Positions 6,847-14,034 of a DNA stretch of 24,620 nucleotides are shown here, piece after piece. Origin of the DNA: Oscillospiraceae bacterium (GTDB lineage Bacteria > Bacillota_A > Clostridia > Oscillospirales > Oscillospiraceae). A program made the position numbers and the translations under genes. Location: contig JAGBEM010000080.1 in NCBI GenBank assembly GCA_017936985.1, forward strand, positions 1-24,620, written 5' to 3'. The notes under the pieces are model-generated. The model had not been told where the DNA came from. It saw nothing but the letters and a program-made list of their open reading frames with translations, and searched no databases. How positions within the stretch are numbered: the stretch's first letter is position 1; every line of letters starts with the position of its first letter.

Positions 6847-8127
6847 TTAGATATTCTCCAGGGCTTGCGCGATGTCTGCGATAAGATCTTCTGCGTTTTC
6901 CAGACCGCAGCTCAAGCGGATCAGGTCAGCACCGACACCGGCGGCTTCCAGCTGCTCGTCGGTCATCTGCCGGTGGGTGGCGGAAGCCGGGTGGAGGCAG
7001 CAGGTTCTGGAGTCAGCTACATGGGTCTCGATGGAACCCAGCTTCAGGTGCTTCATGAAAATTTCTGCCGCTTTTCTGCCGCCCTGCAGGCCAAAAGAAA
7101 TGACACCGCAGGAGCCGTTGGGCAGGTACTTCTGGGCGAGCTCGTAATACTTGTCACCCTTCAGACCGCAGTATTTGACCCAGGTGACCTTCTCATGGCC
7201 CTGCAGGAATTCTGCGATCTTCTGGGCGTTGTCGCAGTGCTGGCGCATCCGGAAAGGCAGGCTTTCCAGACCCAGACCCAGGTAAAATGCACTCTGGGGA
7301 GACTGGATAGAACCCAGGTCGCGCATCAGCTGCGCGGTGCACTTGGTGATGAAAGCGCCGGCAAGACCGAACCGCTCGGTGTAGGTCACACCGTGGTAGC
7401 TGTCATCGGGGGTGCACAGGCCGGGGAACTTATCCGGATACTTGGTCCAGTCGAACTTACCGCTGTCCACGATGCAGCCGCCGACAGCAACACCGTGACC
7501 GTCCATATACTTGGTGGTGGAGTGGGTGACGATGTCCGCGCCCCACTGGAAGGGACGGCAGTTGATGGGGGTGGCGAAGGTGTTGTCCACGATCAGGGGT
7601 ACGCCATGGGCGTGGGCGGCGTTGGCGAATTTTTCAATGTCCAGCACCGTCAGAGCAGGATTGGCGATAGTCTCGCCAAAGACTGCCTTGGTGTTGTCCC
7701 GGAAGGCTGCGTTCAGTTCCTTTTCCGAACAGTCGGGATCGACAAAAGTCACTTCAATGCCCATGCGCTTCATAGTCACGCTGAACAGGTTGAAGCTGCC
7801 GCCGTAGATGGCAGAGGAAGAAACAATGTGATCGCCGCAGGAGGCAATGTTGAATACCGCGTAGAAGTTGGCTGCCTGGCCGGAGCCGGTAAGCATGGCA
7901 GCAGTGCCGCCCTCCAGAGCGGCGATTCGCGCGGCAACAGCGTCACAGGTGGGGTTTGCCAGCCGGGAATAAAAATAACCGTCAGCTTCCAGGTCAAAGA
8001 GCTTTCCCATGTCTTCAGAGGTAGCGTACTTAAAAGTGGTGCTCTGAACGATGGGGATCTGCCGGGGCTCACCGCTTTTGGGGCTGTAGCCGGCCTGGAT
8101 GCACAGTGTTTCGGTATGAAGATCCAT
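6847..8127 (-). CDS. metY: O-acetylhomoserine sulfhydrylase / aminocarboxypropyltransferase
   Basis: 426 residues, the usual MetY length and longer than most MetB/MetC enzymes. It is a PLP enzyme of the Cys/Met metabolism family that makes homocysteine from O-acetylhomoserine and sulfide. Visible marks: N-terminal TLCIQAGY, Tyr54-Arg55 in FYSRLANPT (phosphate grip from the neighbouring subunit), Asp181 in IVDNTFATP (pyridine nitrogen), and Lys206 in HSTTKYMDGHG (Schiff base). The MDGHGVAVGG and FGLAGAFITK segments fit MetY rather than methionine gamma-lyase, though that side activity cannot be excluded from sequence. Start: ATG with GAGGTG 5 nt upstream. It is a single gene with a near-consensus promoter. 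The leader is only about 20 nt, leaving no room for a SAM riboswitch or T-box. Confidence 0.92.
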   Translation of the reverse strand: MDLHTETLCIQAGYSPKSGEPRQIPIVQSTTFKYATSEDMGKLFDLEADGYFYSRLANPTCDAVAARIAALEGGTAAMLTGSGQAANFYAVFNIASCGDHIVSSSAIYGGSFNLFSVTMKRMGIEVTFVDPDCSEKELNAAFRDNTKAVFGETIANPALTVLDIEKFANAAHAHGVPLIVDNTFATPINCRPFQWGADIVTHSTTKYMDGHGVAVGGCIVDSGKFDWTKYPDKFPGLCTPDDSYHGVTYTERFGLAGAFITKCTAQLMRDLGSIQSPQSAFYLGLGLESLPFRMRQHCDNAQKIAEFLQGHEKVTWVKYCGLKGDKYYELAQKYLPNGSCGVISFGLQGGRKAAEIFMKHLKLGSIETHVADSRTCCLHPASATHRQMTDEQLEAAGVGADLIRLSCGLENAEDLIADIAQALENI

Positions 8128-8155
8128 ATGATCACCTCAAAAGTAGAATACAGCT

Positions 8156-8184
8156 ATTGTAATCTTATCGCAGCTTTTTGTCAA
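8156..8184 (-). promoter_or_regulatory. strong promoter of metY
   Basis: Minus strand: TTGACA (8179-8184), 17-bp spacer, TACAAT (8156-8161). This is the best -35 box in the window. Confidence 0.8.
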
Positions 8185-8228
8185 TCCGCAGACGGAAAAT
8201 GGCAGTTATTGCTGTGGGATCAGGGGTA

Positions 8229-8544
8229 GTTACTTTCTTGTTTCCGAACAAGAAAGTAACCAAAGAAATCGGCTTAAGAGGCACTAATGTCGCGCTACCG
8301 CGCGCCAAGTGCGTCCTCTTAAGAATCTCCCGCGGCGCACTGACGACAATTGCATAAGTAATGGCGATGCGTCACGGGAGAGGTACATAGGAGAGGGTGG
8401 TGCTCCGCGCAGCGAATCTTCAATTAACGATTGCCGGGGGCAATCGCTCCTCTACTATTGTATTTGACGCGCGGGAGCGCGGCACTAACGCCTCTCCTAT
8501 GTCGGTTTCTTTTCGTTCTTTTCTTGCCGAAACAAGAAAAGAAC
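8229..8544. repeat. composite hairpin-rich intergenic element with inverted modules
   Basis: The 473-bp gap between metY and the nitroreductase gene holds no supportable gene but is highly structured. From left to right: a 14-bp perfect hairpin with a TCCG loop (8229-8260); CTTAAGAGG (8273-8281) pairing with CCTCTTAAG (8315-8323) around CG-rich sequence; ACATAGGAGAGG (8385-8396) pairing with CCTCTCCTATGT (8491-8502), enclosing the small hairpin CGATTGCC/GGCAATCG (8428-8446); and a 12-bp hairpin (8515-8544). The right end read in reverse repeats the layout of the left end: hairpin, then AAAGAAAnCGG, then GAGGC...CGCGCTnCCGCGCG. The element is therefore two diverged inverted copies of one module. 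The best reading is a non-autonomous mobile element. A structured RNA is possible but less supported. Confidence 0.6.
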
Positions 8545-8600
8545 AGATGTTTCTGTATATATCATCATATGATAAACGGAAGAAATGCAGGTTACAGCAC

Positions 8601-9125
8601 CTACAGGAAAGTCACCAATTCGTCCAGGGGTTTCCGCTTTTTGTCACGGAGTTTGTCGTCCTTGGGATACCCCAGGGTGATGACTAGCCGGACGGGCATG
8701 GTAACGCCGCAGAGCGTGCGCAGTTTGTCGTCGTCCAGCCAGCCGAGGATACAGCTTCCCAGCCCCTGGGCGGCTGCCTCGGCAGTCAGATAGGCTGCGG
8801 CGATACCAATGTCGATGGAGCGGTAGTCGTTGCCTTTGACCTTGGCACCCAGCGCTGCGGATTTGACATAGGGTTCTTCAGAAATCACGATCAGCACCGG
8901 TGCCTGGGCGGCAAATTTGTTCATACCCATGCCCATGGTAGCTTTGGCGGCTTCCTTGGCTTTTTCGCCCTGACAGACGGTAATATGGTACGGCTGACCA
9001 TTGCAGGCAGAGGGCGCAAGCCGGGCAGCTGCCAAAATGGCATCCAGCTTTTCCTGTTCTACCGGTCTTGTTTCGTCATAGCTGCGGCAGGACTGCCGAA
9101 GCGTAGCGATCTCCATAAAATTCAT
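8601..9125 (-). CDS. nitroreductase-family flavoprotein
   Basis: 174 residues, typical of short single-domain nitroreductases that use FMN and NAD(P)H to reduce nitro groups, quinones or enones. Visible marks: Arg10-x-Ser12-x-Arg14 in LRQSCRSYD (FMN phosphate/ribityl contact), LAPSACNGQPYH (37-47), the AAYLTAEAAAQGLGSCILGW helix and turn (110-129), then LGYPKDD and RKPLDELV near the end. Start: ATG with AAGGAGG 5-6 nt upstream, inside the 11-nt gap after the exonuclease gene. The two genes are thus co-transcribed and probably translationally close. The physiological substrate is unknown. I see no clear terminator after it; the repeat element follows. Confidence 0.87.
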   Translation of the reverse strand: MNFMEIATLRQSCRSYDETRPVEQEKLDAILAAARLAPSACNGQPYHITVCQGEKAKEAAKATMGMGMNKFAAQAPVLIVISEEPYVKSAALGAKVKGNDYRSIDIGIAAAYLTAEAAAQGLGSCILGWLDDDKLRTLCGVTMPVRLVITLGYPKDDKLRDKKRKPLDELVTFL

Positions 9126-9136
9126 AAAAACCCTCC

Positions 9137-9970
9137 TTATCGTAAGTCCAGATGGGTAAGTATTTGGCTGGTGGTCAGTTCTGTGGGAATGTATGTAAGT
9201 TCGTTCATGGAAAACGGCAGGGTAGCCTGACCGCTTAATCGGATGAGCCGATAGTTCAGCCGCAGCTGGTCAGCGCTTTTGCTGACAGATGCCCGGATGG
9301 AAGGCTTGCCGATGGCGTCCACATGGGACAGGAGCGTTTCCAAATCCCCAAACTGCTGCAGCAGGGCAGCGGCTGTCTTGGGGCCGACTTTTTCTGCGCC
9401 CCGGATATTATCTGCGGTGTCGCCGGTGAGGGATTTGAAATCTGCATACTGTTCCGGCGCTATGCCCAGCTTTTCCCGGATATAAGCCCGGTCGCAGAGG
9501 ACAGACCGATCGCCCCGGTAGCGCAGGATCTGCACATCCTCGCAGATCAACTGAAAAAAGTCGCTGTCCTGAGAGGCAATGATGACCTGTGTATCCGGCT
9601 GCCGGTTCAGGGCGTAAGCTGCCGCCCAGTCGTCAAATTCGCAGCAGGTAGTTTCGGCGTGAGGAATTTGCAGATAGTCCAGCACCCGGTACACATCCGG
9701 TAGCTGCGAGAAGGGGCTTTCTTCCTCCGAAAGGGGCGGTCGGTTGGCTTTGTAATCGGCATCCAGCTCCCGGCGTTCATTGGAGCATTCACCGTCGAAA
9801 AGGACTGCCACATGGGTAGGGTTCGTCATACGCAGGATTTTCAACAGCGCGCCGGTAAAGCCCAAAGTGCCTTGAATGGCTGTGCCATGACGGTTCATAA
9901 TTCTGGCAGGCATACCGCAGAACATCTGAAACAGCAGATTGCTGCCGTCTACGATCAGCAGTTTTTGCAT
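9137..9970 (-). CDS. standalone 5'-3' exonuclease (PolI N-terminal/FEN-like)
   Basis: 277 residues matching the 5'-3' exonuclease domain otherwise found at the N-terminus of DNA polymerase I, here without a polymerase. It should act on 5' flaps, RNA primers or nicked DNA with divalent metals. Acidic metal ligands are in place: Asp8 (VDGSN), Asp59 (LFDGE), Glu111/Asp113/Asp114 (CEFDDW), Asp135 and Asp137 (SQDSDF), Asp184 and Asp187 (LTGDTADN). The helical-arch basic motif DYKANR lies at 72-77. The helix-hairpin-helix GAEKVGPKTAAALLQQFG (191-208) would bind DNA. Start: ATG with AAAGGAG about 9 nt upstream. First gene of a two-gene operon with the nitroreductase gene, divergent from the dNTPase operon. 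Biological role (ExoIX-like repair or backup) is inference. Confidence 0.9.
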   Translation of the reverse strand: MQKLLIVDGSNLLFQMFCGMPARIMNRHGTAIQGTLGFTGALLKILRMTNPTHVAVLFDGECSNERRELDADYKANRPPLSEEESPFSQLPDVYRVLDYLQIPHAETTCCEFDDWAAAYALNRQPDTQVIIASQDSDFFQLICEDVQILRYRGDRSVLCDRAYIREKLGIAPEQYADFKSLTGDTADNIRGAEKVGPKTAAALLQQFGDLETLLSHVDAIGKPSIRASVSKSADQLRLNYRLIRLSGQATLPFSMNELTYIPTELTTSQILTHLDLR

Positions 9971-10007
9971 CGGGGCAGACTCCTTTCGTGTAATAATAAA
10001 AAATGCA

Positions 10008-10036
10008 TTGATTCAGATAGAAATTTGTAGTATAAT
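10008..10036 (+). promoter_or_regulatory. promoter of the dNTPase-DHH-DHH-surE operon
   Basis: TTGATT (10008-10013), 17-bp spacer, TATAAT (10031-10036), in an AT-rich 111-bp divergent region. The exonuclease promoter must lie in the same gap but I could not assign it. Confidence 0.7.
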
Positions 10037-10081
10037 AAAAGACCGGGGTTGACCCGAATTATAAAGATAAGAGGTGATACC

Positions 10082-11299
10082 ATGCCGAAAGAAAGACTTT
10101 CCGAAGCGCTTTCCAAGAAAATAGAGCATGAAAAGAGTACCAGAACCTATCAGGATCTGGCATTTGCGGACGACATGGTCATCCGCCGTGAACCCAATAA
10201 GAACCCCACGCCGGTGTGGCGGCCTAACTTTGCCAAGGACATCGACCGGATCATGTACAGTCCTTATTATAACCGCTACACGGATAAGACGCAAGTTTTT
10301 TCCCTGATGAAAAACGATGACATTACCCGCCGCAGCCTTCATGTGCAGCTGGTGTCCCGGATTGCCCGGACCATCGGCAGAGCGCTGAATTTAAACTTGG
10401 ATCTGATCGAGGCCATCGCACTGGGACATGATATCGGTCATACGCCCTTCGCCCACGCCGGCGAAGTGTACCTAAACGAGCTGTACAATCAGAAAACCGG
10501 CAGATTCTTTAACCACAACATCCACTCGGTTCGGGTGCTGGATCAGATTTTCCCCCTGAATCTGGCGCTGCAGACCTTGGTGGGCATTGCCGGTCACAAC
10601 GGCGAAATTGAGCTGAGCGAGTATCAGCCGGTTCCCATGCCTACCTTCCAGGATTTTGACCGGGAACTGGAAAAGTGCTACACCATCCGGGGCTACGCCA
10701 ACAAGATCCAGCCCTCGACACTGGAAGGCAATGTGGTGCGTATTTCGGACATCATTGCCTATCTGGGCAAGGACCGGCAGGATGCTGCCCGGGTTCAGAT
10801 GCTGGAAAAGAGCGCCTTTGTTAACACCGATATTGGTACCATCAATTCTGAGATCATCAACAATCTGGTGGTCAACATCATCGAAAACAGCTATGGCCAG
10901 CCCTATATCAAGCTGGATAAAAAGCATTTTGACGCACTGCAGTCCTCCAAACGGGAGAACTATGAAAGGATCTATGAAAGCGAGTCCGGACGGGTGAAGC
11001 TGGATCAGACGGTGCGGCCCATGATGCGGGAGATCTATGAGCAGCTTCTGGAGGATCTGAAGCAGGGCAACAAGCAATCTCCCATCTTCACGCACCACAT
11101 CGACTATGTGAATCAGACCCATTATCCCAGAGAGATCCCCTATGAAAAGACCGAGCCGAACCAGATGATCGTGGATTATATTGCCAGCATGACGGACGAT
11201 TACTTCATCGATCTGCACCACTATCTGTTCCCGGACAGCGGCTATAAGGTGGTTTACCGGGGCTATTTTGATGAAACTGCCATAAACAGCGAGGATTAA
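10082..11299 (+). CDS. HD-domain dNTP triphosphohydrolase (dGTPase-like)
   Basis: 405 residues from the ATG at 10082 (ribosome binding site AAGAGGTG; upstream in-frame codons overlap the region just after the promoter). dGTPase-type enzymes hydrolyse dNTPs to deoxynucleoside plus triphosphate. The N-terminal signature DRIMYSPYYNRYTDKTQVF (about 55-73) is typical. The metal-binding HD set is complete: His87 (RRSLHVQL), His116-Asp117 (LGHDIGHTPFAH) and a downstream Asp in VRISDIIAYLGKD. Neighbours are two DHH phosphoesterases and SurE at 2-nt or overlapping spacing, consistent with a nucleotide-turnover operon. Substrate preference among dNTPs cannot be read from the sequence. Confidence 0.9.
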   Translation: MPKERLSEALSKKIEHEKSTRTYQDLAFADDMVIRREPNKNPTPVWRPNFAKDIDRIMYSPYYNRYTDKTQVFSLMKNDDITRRSLHVQLVSRIARTIGRALNLNLDLIEAIALGHDIGHTPFAHAGEVYLNELYNQKTGRFFNHNIHSVRVLDQIFPLNLALQTLVGIAGHNGEIELSEYQPVPMPTFQDFDRELEKCYTIRGYANKIQPSTLEGNVVRISDIIAYLGKDRQDAARVQMLEKSAFVNTDIGTINSEIINNLVVNIIENSYGQPYIKLDKKHFDALQSSKRENYERIYESESGRVKLDQTVRPMMREIYEQLLEDLKQGNKQSPIFTHHIDYVNQTHYPREIPYEKTEPNQMIVDYIASMTDDYFIDLHHYLFPDSGYKVVYRGYFDETAINSED

Positions 11300-11301
11300 T
11301 C

Positions 11302-12243
11302 ATGTTTGAAAAAATTCTGGAATTGATCCGCCGGTATGACCGGATCATCATTCACCGGCACAACCGGCCTGATGGGGATGCCATGGGCAGCCAGATCGGC
11401 CTGAAGCATATTATTCTGGAGAATTTCCCCGGCAAGCAGGTCTATACGGTTGGCGATGAAGCAAAGCGGTTTGCATTTATGGCTGATTCCGTGATGGATC
11501 AGATCCCCGACGAAGCCTACAATGGGGCGCTGGCGATCATTTTGGATACTTCCGCCAAGGCGCTGATCAGTGATGACCGGTATACGCTGGCGGAAATAAC
11601 TGCCCGGATCGACCACCACATTTTCTGCGAGAAGATCGCGGATGTGGAGGTGACGGATACCAGCTTTGAAAGCTGCTGCGGCATGATCACCCAGTTTGCC
11701 GTGGAGTGCGGACTAAAGCTGAATCAGACTGCGTCCAATTCTCTGTATACCGGCATGGTCACCGATTCCGGCCGGTTCCGCTACGATGCCACCACATCCC
11801 GTACCTTCTATCTGGCATCCAAGCTGATGGAGCAGCCCTGCGACACCAATGCCCTTTACGGCAATCTGTATGCGGATGATTTTGTCAAGGTACAGCTTCG
11901 GGCAAAATTCGTGCTGAAGATCAACTTTACCGCGGGCAATGTGGCATATATCTACACCGATCTTGCCGAGGCAAAGGCGCTGAATGTGGAGACCTTTACC
12001 ATCTCCCGGGAGATGGTGAACACGATGGCCAATATCCGCGGTGTGGATATTTGGGTCAACTTTACGGAAACGGAAGACGGCGTTCTGTGTGAGATCCGTT
12101 CCAGCAAGTACAATATCAACCCCGTTGCCGTTAAGTATGGCGGTGGCGGTCATGCCAAGGCCAGTGGCGCAACGGTTGCTGATCGTAAAACGGCTATGGC
12201 AATGCTGAACGATCTGGATGCAATGGCAGGAGGAAATGTATGA
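11302..12243 (+). CDS. DHH/DHHA1 phosphoesterase, NrnA-like (copy 1)
   Basis: 313 residues. DHH motifs in order: HRHNRPDGDAMGS (18-30, with Asp24 and Asp26), LDTS (Asp82), DHH itself (104-106), and GMVTDSGRFRY (Asp155). The C-terminal DHHA1 domain ends with the substrate-binding glycine motif YGGGGHAKASGA (about 279-290). This layout matches NrnA, which degrades nanoRNA from the 5' end and dephosphorylates pAp; c-di-AMP/pApA hydrolysis is another possibility in the family. It starts 2 nt after the dNTPase stop and overlaps the next gene by 4 nt, so translation is probably coupled. It is a clear paralog of the next gene. Confidence 0.88.
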   Translation: MFEKILELIRRYDRIIIHRHNRPDGDAMGSQIGLKHIILENFPGKQVYTVGDEAKRFAFMADSVMDQIPDEAYNGALAIILDTSAKALISDDRYTLAEITARIDHHIFCEKIADVEVTDTSFESCCGMITQFAVECGLKLNQTASNSLYTGMVTDSGRFRYDATTSRTFYLASKLMEQPCDTNALYGNLYADDFVKVQLRAKFVLKINFTAGNVAYIYTDLAEAKALNVETFTISREMVNTMANIRGVDIWVNFTETEDGVLCEIRSSKYNINPVAVKYGGGGHAKASGATVADRKTAMAMLNDLDAMAGGNV

Positions 12244-13226
12244 ATAAGGCAAAAATGACAGCGATCCTGGATAAGATCAAGGAATATGACAGGATCATCC
12301 TGTTCCGCCACTTCCGTCCGGATGGCGATGCGGTAGGCTCTACCAAGGGTCTGCAGCGGATCCTGCAGCTAAGTTTCCCGGAGAAGGAAATTCTGTTGCA
12401 GAACAACGACTTTTCCGATTATCTGTCTTTCCTGGGCGGTGAGGATGAGCCTATTCCTGATGAAATGTACGCCGATGCGCTGGGCTTGGTATTGGATACG
12501 GGCACGGCGAAACGCATCTCCAACCAGAAGTATGCCCTGTGCAAGGAAGTTTGCAAGATCGACCACCATATTGACATTGCGCCTTACGGCGATATTTACT
12601 GGGTGGAGGAGCTGCGGTCTTCTACCTGTGAGATGATCGTTCACTTCTACAACACCTTTAAGGATGAGCTGAAGATCGACACCCAGGCGGCGACCTATCT
12701 GTATACCGGCATGGTGACGGATTCCGGTCGATTCCGCTACCGGGATGTATCCGGTGAAACCTTGCGTTTGGCAGCCATTTTGCTGGAGCAGGGCATTGAT
12801 ACAGACCGGATCTACGCCAATCTGTATCTGGAGGCCTATGGCTATCTGAAATTCAAGGCCCATGTCTACCAGAGGATGCAGGTGACGGAGCATGGCGTGG
12901 CGTATCTGCATGTGGACAAGGCTATGCAGGAGGAGTTTAATCTGACACTGGAAGCGGCCAGTGCCTCTATCAGCTGTCTGGATTCTATTCGGGGATGTAT
13001 CTGCTGGATGGTATTCGTGGACAACGGCGATGCAGAAGGCTCGATCCGTGTCCGGCTGCGTTCCCGGTTTGTAACGGTCAGTGAGCTGGCTGAGCAGTAC
13101 CGGGGTGGCGGTCACGCCTGCGCTGCCGGTGCAACGGTCTACAGCGAAGAAGAGATCCAGGAGCTGCTGCAAAAGGCAGATGCCCTGGTGCAGGAATATA
13201 AGGAAACCCATGAGGACTGGCTATGA
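12240..13226 (+). CDS. DHH/DHHA1 phosphoesterase, NrnA-like (copy 2)
   Basis: 328 residues, with the same architecture as its upstream paralog: FRHFRPDGDAVGS (22-34), VLDTG (Asp86), DHH (108-110), GMVTDSGRFRY (Asp161) and RGGGHACAAGA (288-298). All metal ligands are intact, so both copies look active. The two share motif positions throughout but diverge elsewhere, so this is an old tandem duplication rather than a recent one. The two may divide labour between nanoRNA, pAp and pApA. The ATG overlaps the preceding TGA (ATGA), with AGGAGG six bases before it inside the upstream gene. It ends in another ATGA overlap with surE. Confidence 0.88.
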   Translation: MNKAKMTAILDKIKEYDRIILFRHFRPDGDAVGSTKGLQRILQLSFPEKEILLQNNDFSDYLSFLGGEDEPIPDEMYADALGLVLDTGTAKRISNQKYALCKEVCKIDHHIDIAPYGDIYWVEELRSSTCEMIVHFYNTFKDELKIDTQAATYLYTGMVTDSGRFRYRDVSGETLRLAAILLEQGIDTDRIYANLYLEAYGYLKFKAHVYQRMQVTEHGVAYLHVDKAMQEEFNLTLEAASASISCLDSIRGCICWMVFVDNGDAEGSIRVRLRSRFVTVSELAEQYRGGGHACAAGATVYSEEEIQELLQKADALVQEYKETHEDWL

Positions 13227-13942
13227 GAATACTGATTACCAATGATGACGGCATCTACGCATCCCAGCTGATCCCTCTGGTAAAATGGGCGATGAAGCTG
13301 GGAGAAGTGATGGTCGTAGCTCCCAAGGTAGAGCAGAGTGGTAAGAGTCACGGCATTGAGATCCACAAATGCTTCGAGGTCAAAACGGTGGAGCTGGTGG
13401 AGGGCGTCCGGGCATACGCCGTGGATTCTACCCCGGCGGACTGCGTGCGGTTTGCGATCCTGGGGTTGAAAGAGGACTTTGACCTGGTGATCTCCGGTAT
13501 CAACCGGGGACTCAATGTGGGCGCGGACATTATGTATTCCGGCACAGTGGCGGCGGTCTTTGAGGCGGCCAACCTGGGCGTGAAAGCGGTGGCAGTGTCC
13601 ACAGAGCCCAAAAGCTACGAAGGCATCGTTTCCTGCATGGACCAGGTCTGGGACTATGTGGTGGAGCGGAAGCTCTTGGAAAAGCACCCGCTGTACAACA
13701 TTAACATTCCTGCGCAGGCCGGTCCGATCCGGATCACCCGGCAGGGCGGCCCTTACTATTCCGACGATTTCATTCCTCAGGAGAATGATATGTACCTGCC
13801 CCATGGCAAGGATGTGTTTCAGGAAAGCGGCAATATGGATATTGACACCGATGCGGTACTGCGCGGCGGATATATTTCCATCATGCCCCTGACTACCTGC
13901 AGAGCCGATCTAAAAATGTTTGAACAGCTGAAAAGTGAATAA
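13223..13942 (+). CDS. surE: 5'/3'-nucleotidase SurE
   Basis: 239 residues, slightly short of the usual 250 or so. SurE is a divalent-metal-dependent phosphatase that removes phosphate from nucleoside 5'- and 3'-monophosphates. The N-terminal signature MRILITNDDGIYA carries Asp8 and Asp9. Ser39 (VEQSGKSHG) and Asn94 (SGINRGLNVG) complete the metal site. STPADCVRFA and MYSGTVAAVFEA are further family marks. Last gene of the operon, joined by a 4-nt overlap to the second DHH gene, and followed 1 nt after its stop by a strong terminator. Confidence is high for the family. Confidence 0.95.
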   Translation: MRILITNDDGIYASQLIPLVKWAMKLGEVMVVAPKVEQSGKSHGIEIHKCFEVKTVELVEGVRAYAVDSTPADCVRFAILGLKEDFDLVISGINRGLNVGADIMYSGTVAAVFEAANLGVKAVAVSTEPKSYEGIVSCMDQVWDYVVERKLLEKHPLYNINIPAQAGPIRITRQGGPYYSDDFIPQENDMYLPHGKDVFQESGNMDIDTDAVLRGGYISIMPLTTCRADLKMFEQLKSE

Positions 13943-13943
13943 G

Positions 13944-13974
13944 AAACACCGCCGGGATGACCCGGCGGTGTTTT
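13944..13974 (+). terminator. rho-independent terminator of the surE operon
   Basis: A 13-bp stem (AAACACCGCCGGG / CCCGGCGGTGTTT) with an ATGA loop, then TGTT. Right after the surE stop codon. Confidence 0.85.
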
Positions 13975-13985
13975 GTTATAACATG

Positions 13986-14011
13986 AGGAGCCGCACGGAT
14001 GTGCGGCTCCT
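13986..14011 (-). terminator. hairpin, probable terminator of the minus-strand lipoprotein operon
   Basis: An 11-bp perfect stem (AGGAGCCGCAC / GTGCGGCTCCT) with a GGAT loop lies 23 bp past the stop of the minus-strand gene. The following T-tract on the minus strand is weak (CATGTTATAAC). Assignment therefore rests mostly on stem strength and position between convergent operons. Confidence 0.55.
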
Positions 14012-14034
14012 GACGTTATTAGGAAGGGAAGGAA

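Noticed and set aside
8128..8155. SAM riboswitch or T-box before metY
   Set aside because: The promoter is so close that the leader is about 20 nt, far too short.
6793..8229. 478-codon plus-strand frame opposite metY
   Set aside because: metY has complete catalytic residues, a promoter and a terminator on the minus strand; the plus-strand frame has no recognisable domain.
8229..8544. CRISPR array
   Set aside because: The repeats are inverted and not direct, and there are no regularly spaced units.
8397..8793. Plus-strand frames running from the repeat element into the nitroreductase gene
   Set aside because: They start inside inverted repeats and continue antisense to a well-supported nitroreductase gene; no domain is recognisable.
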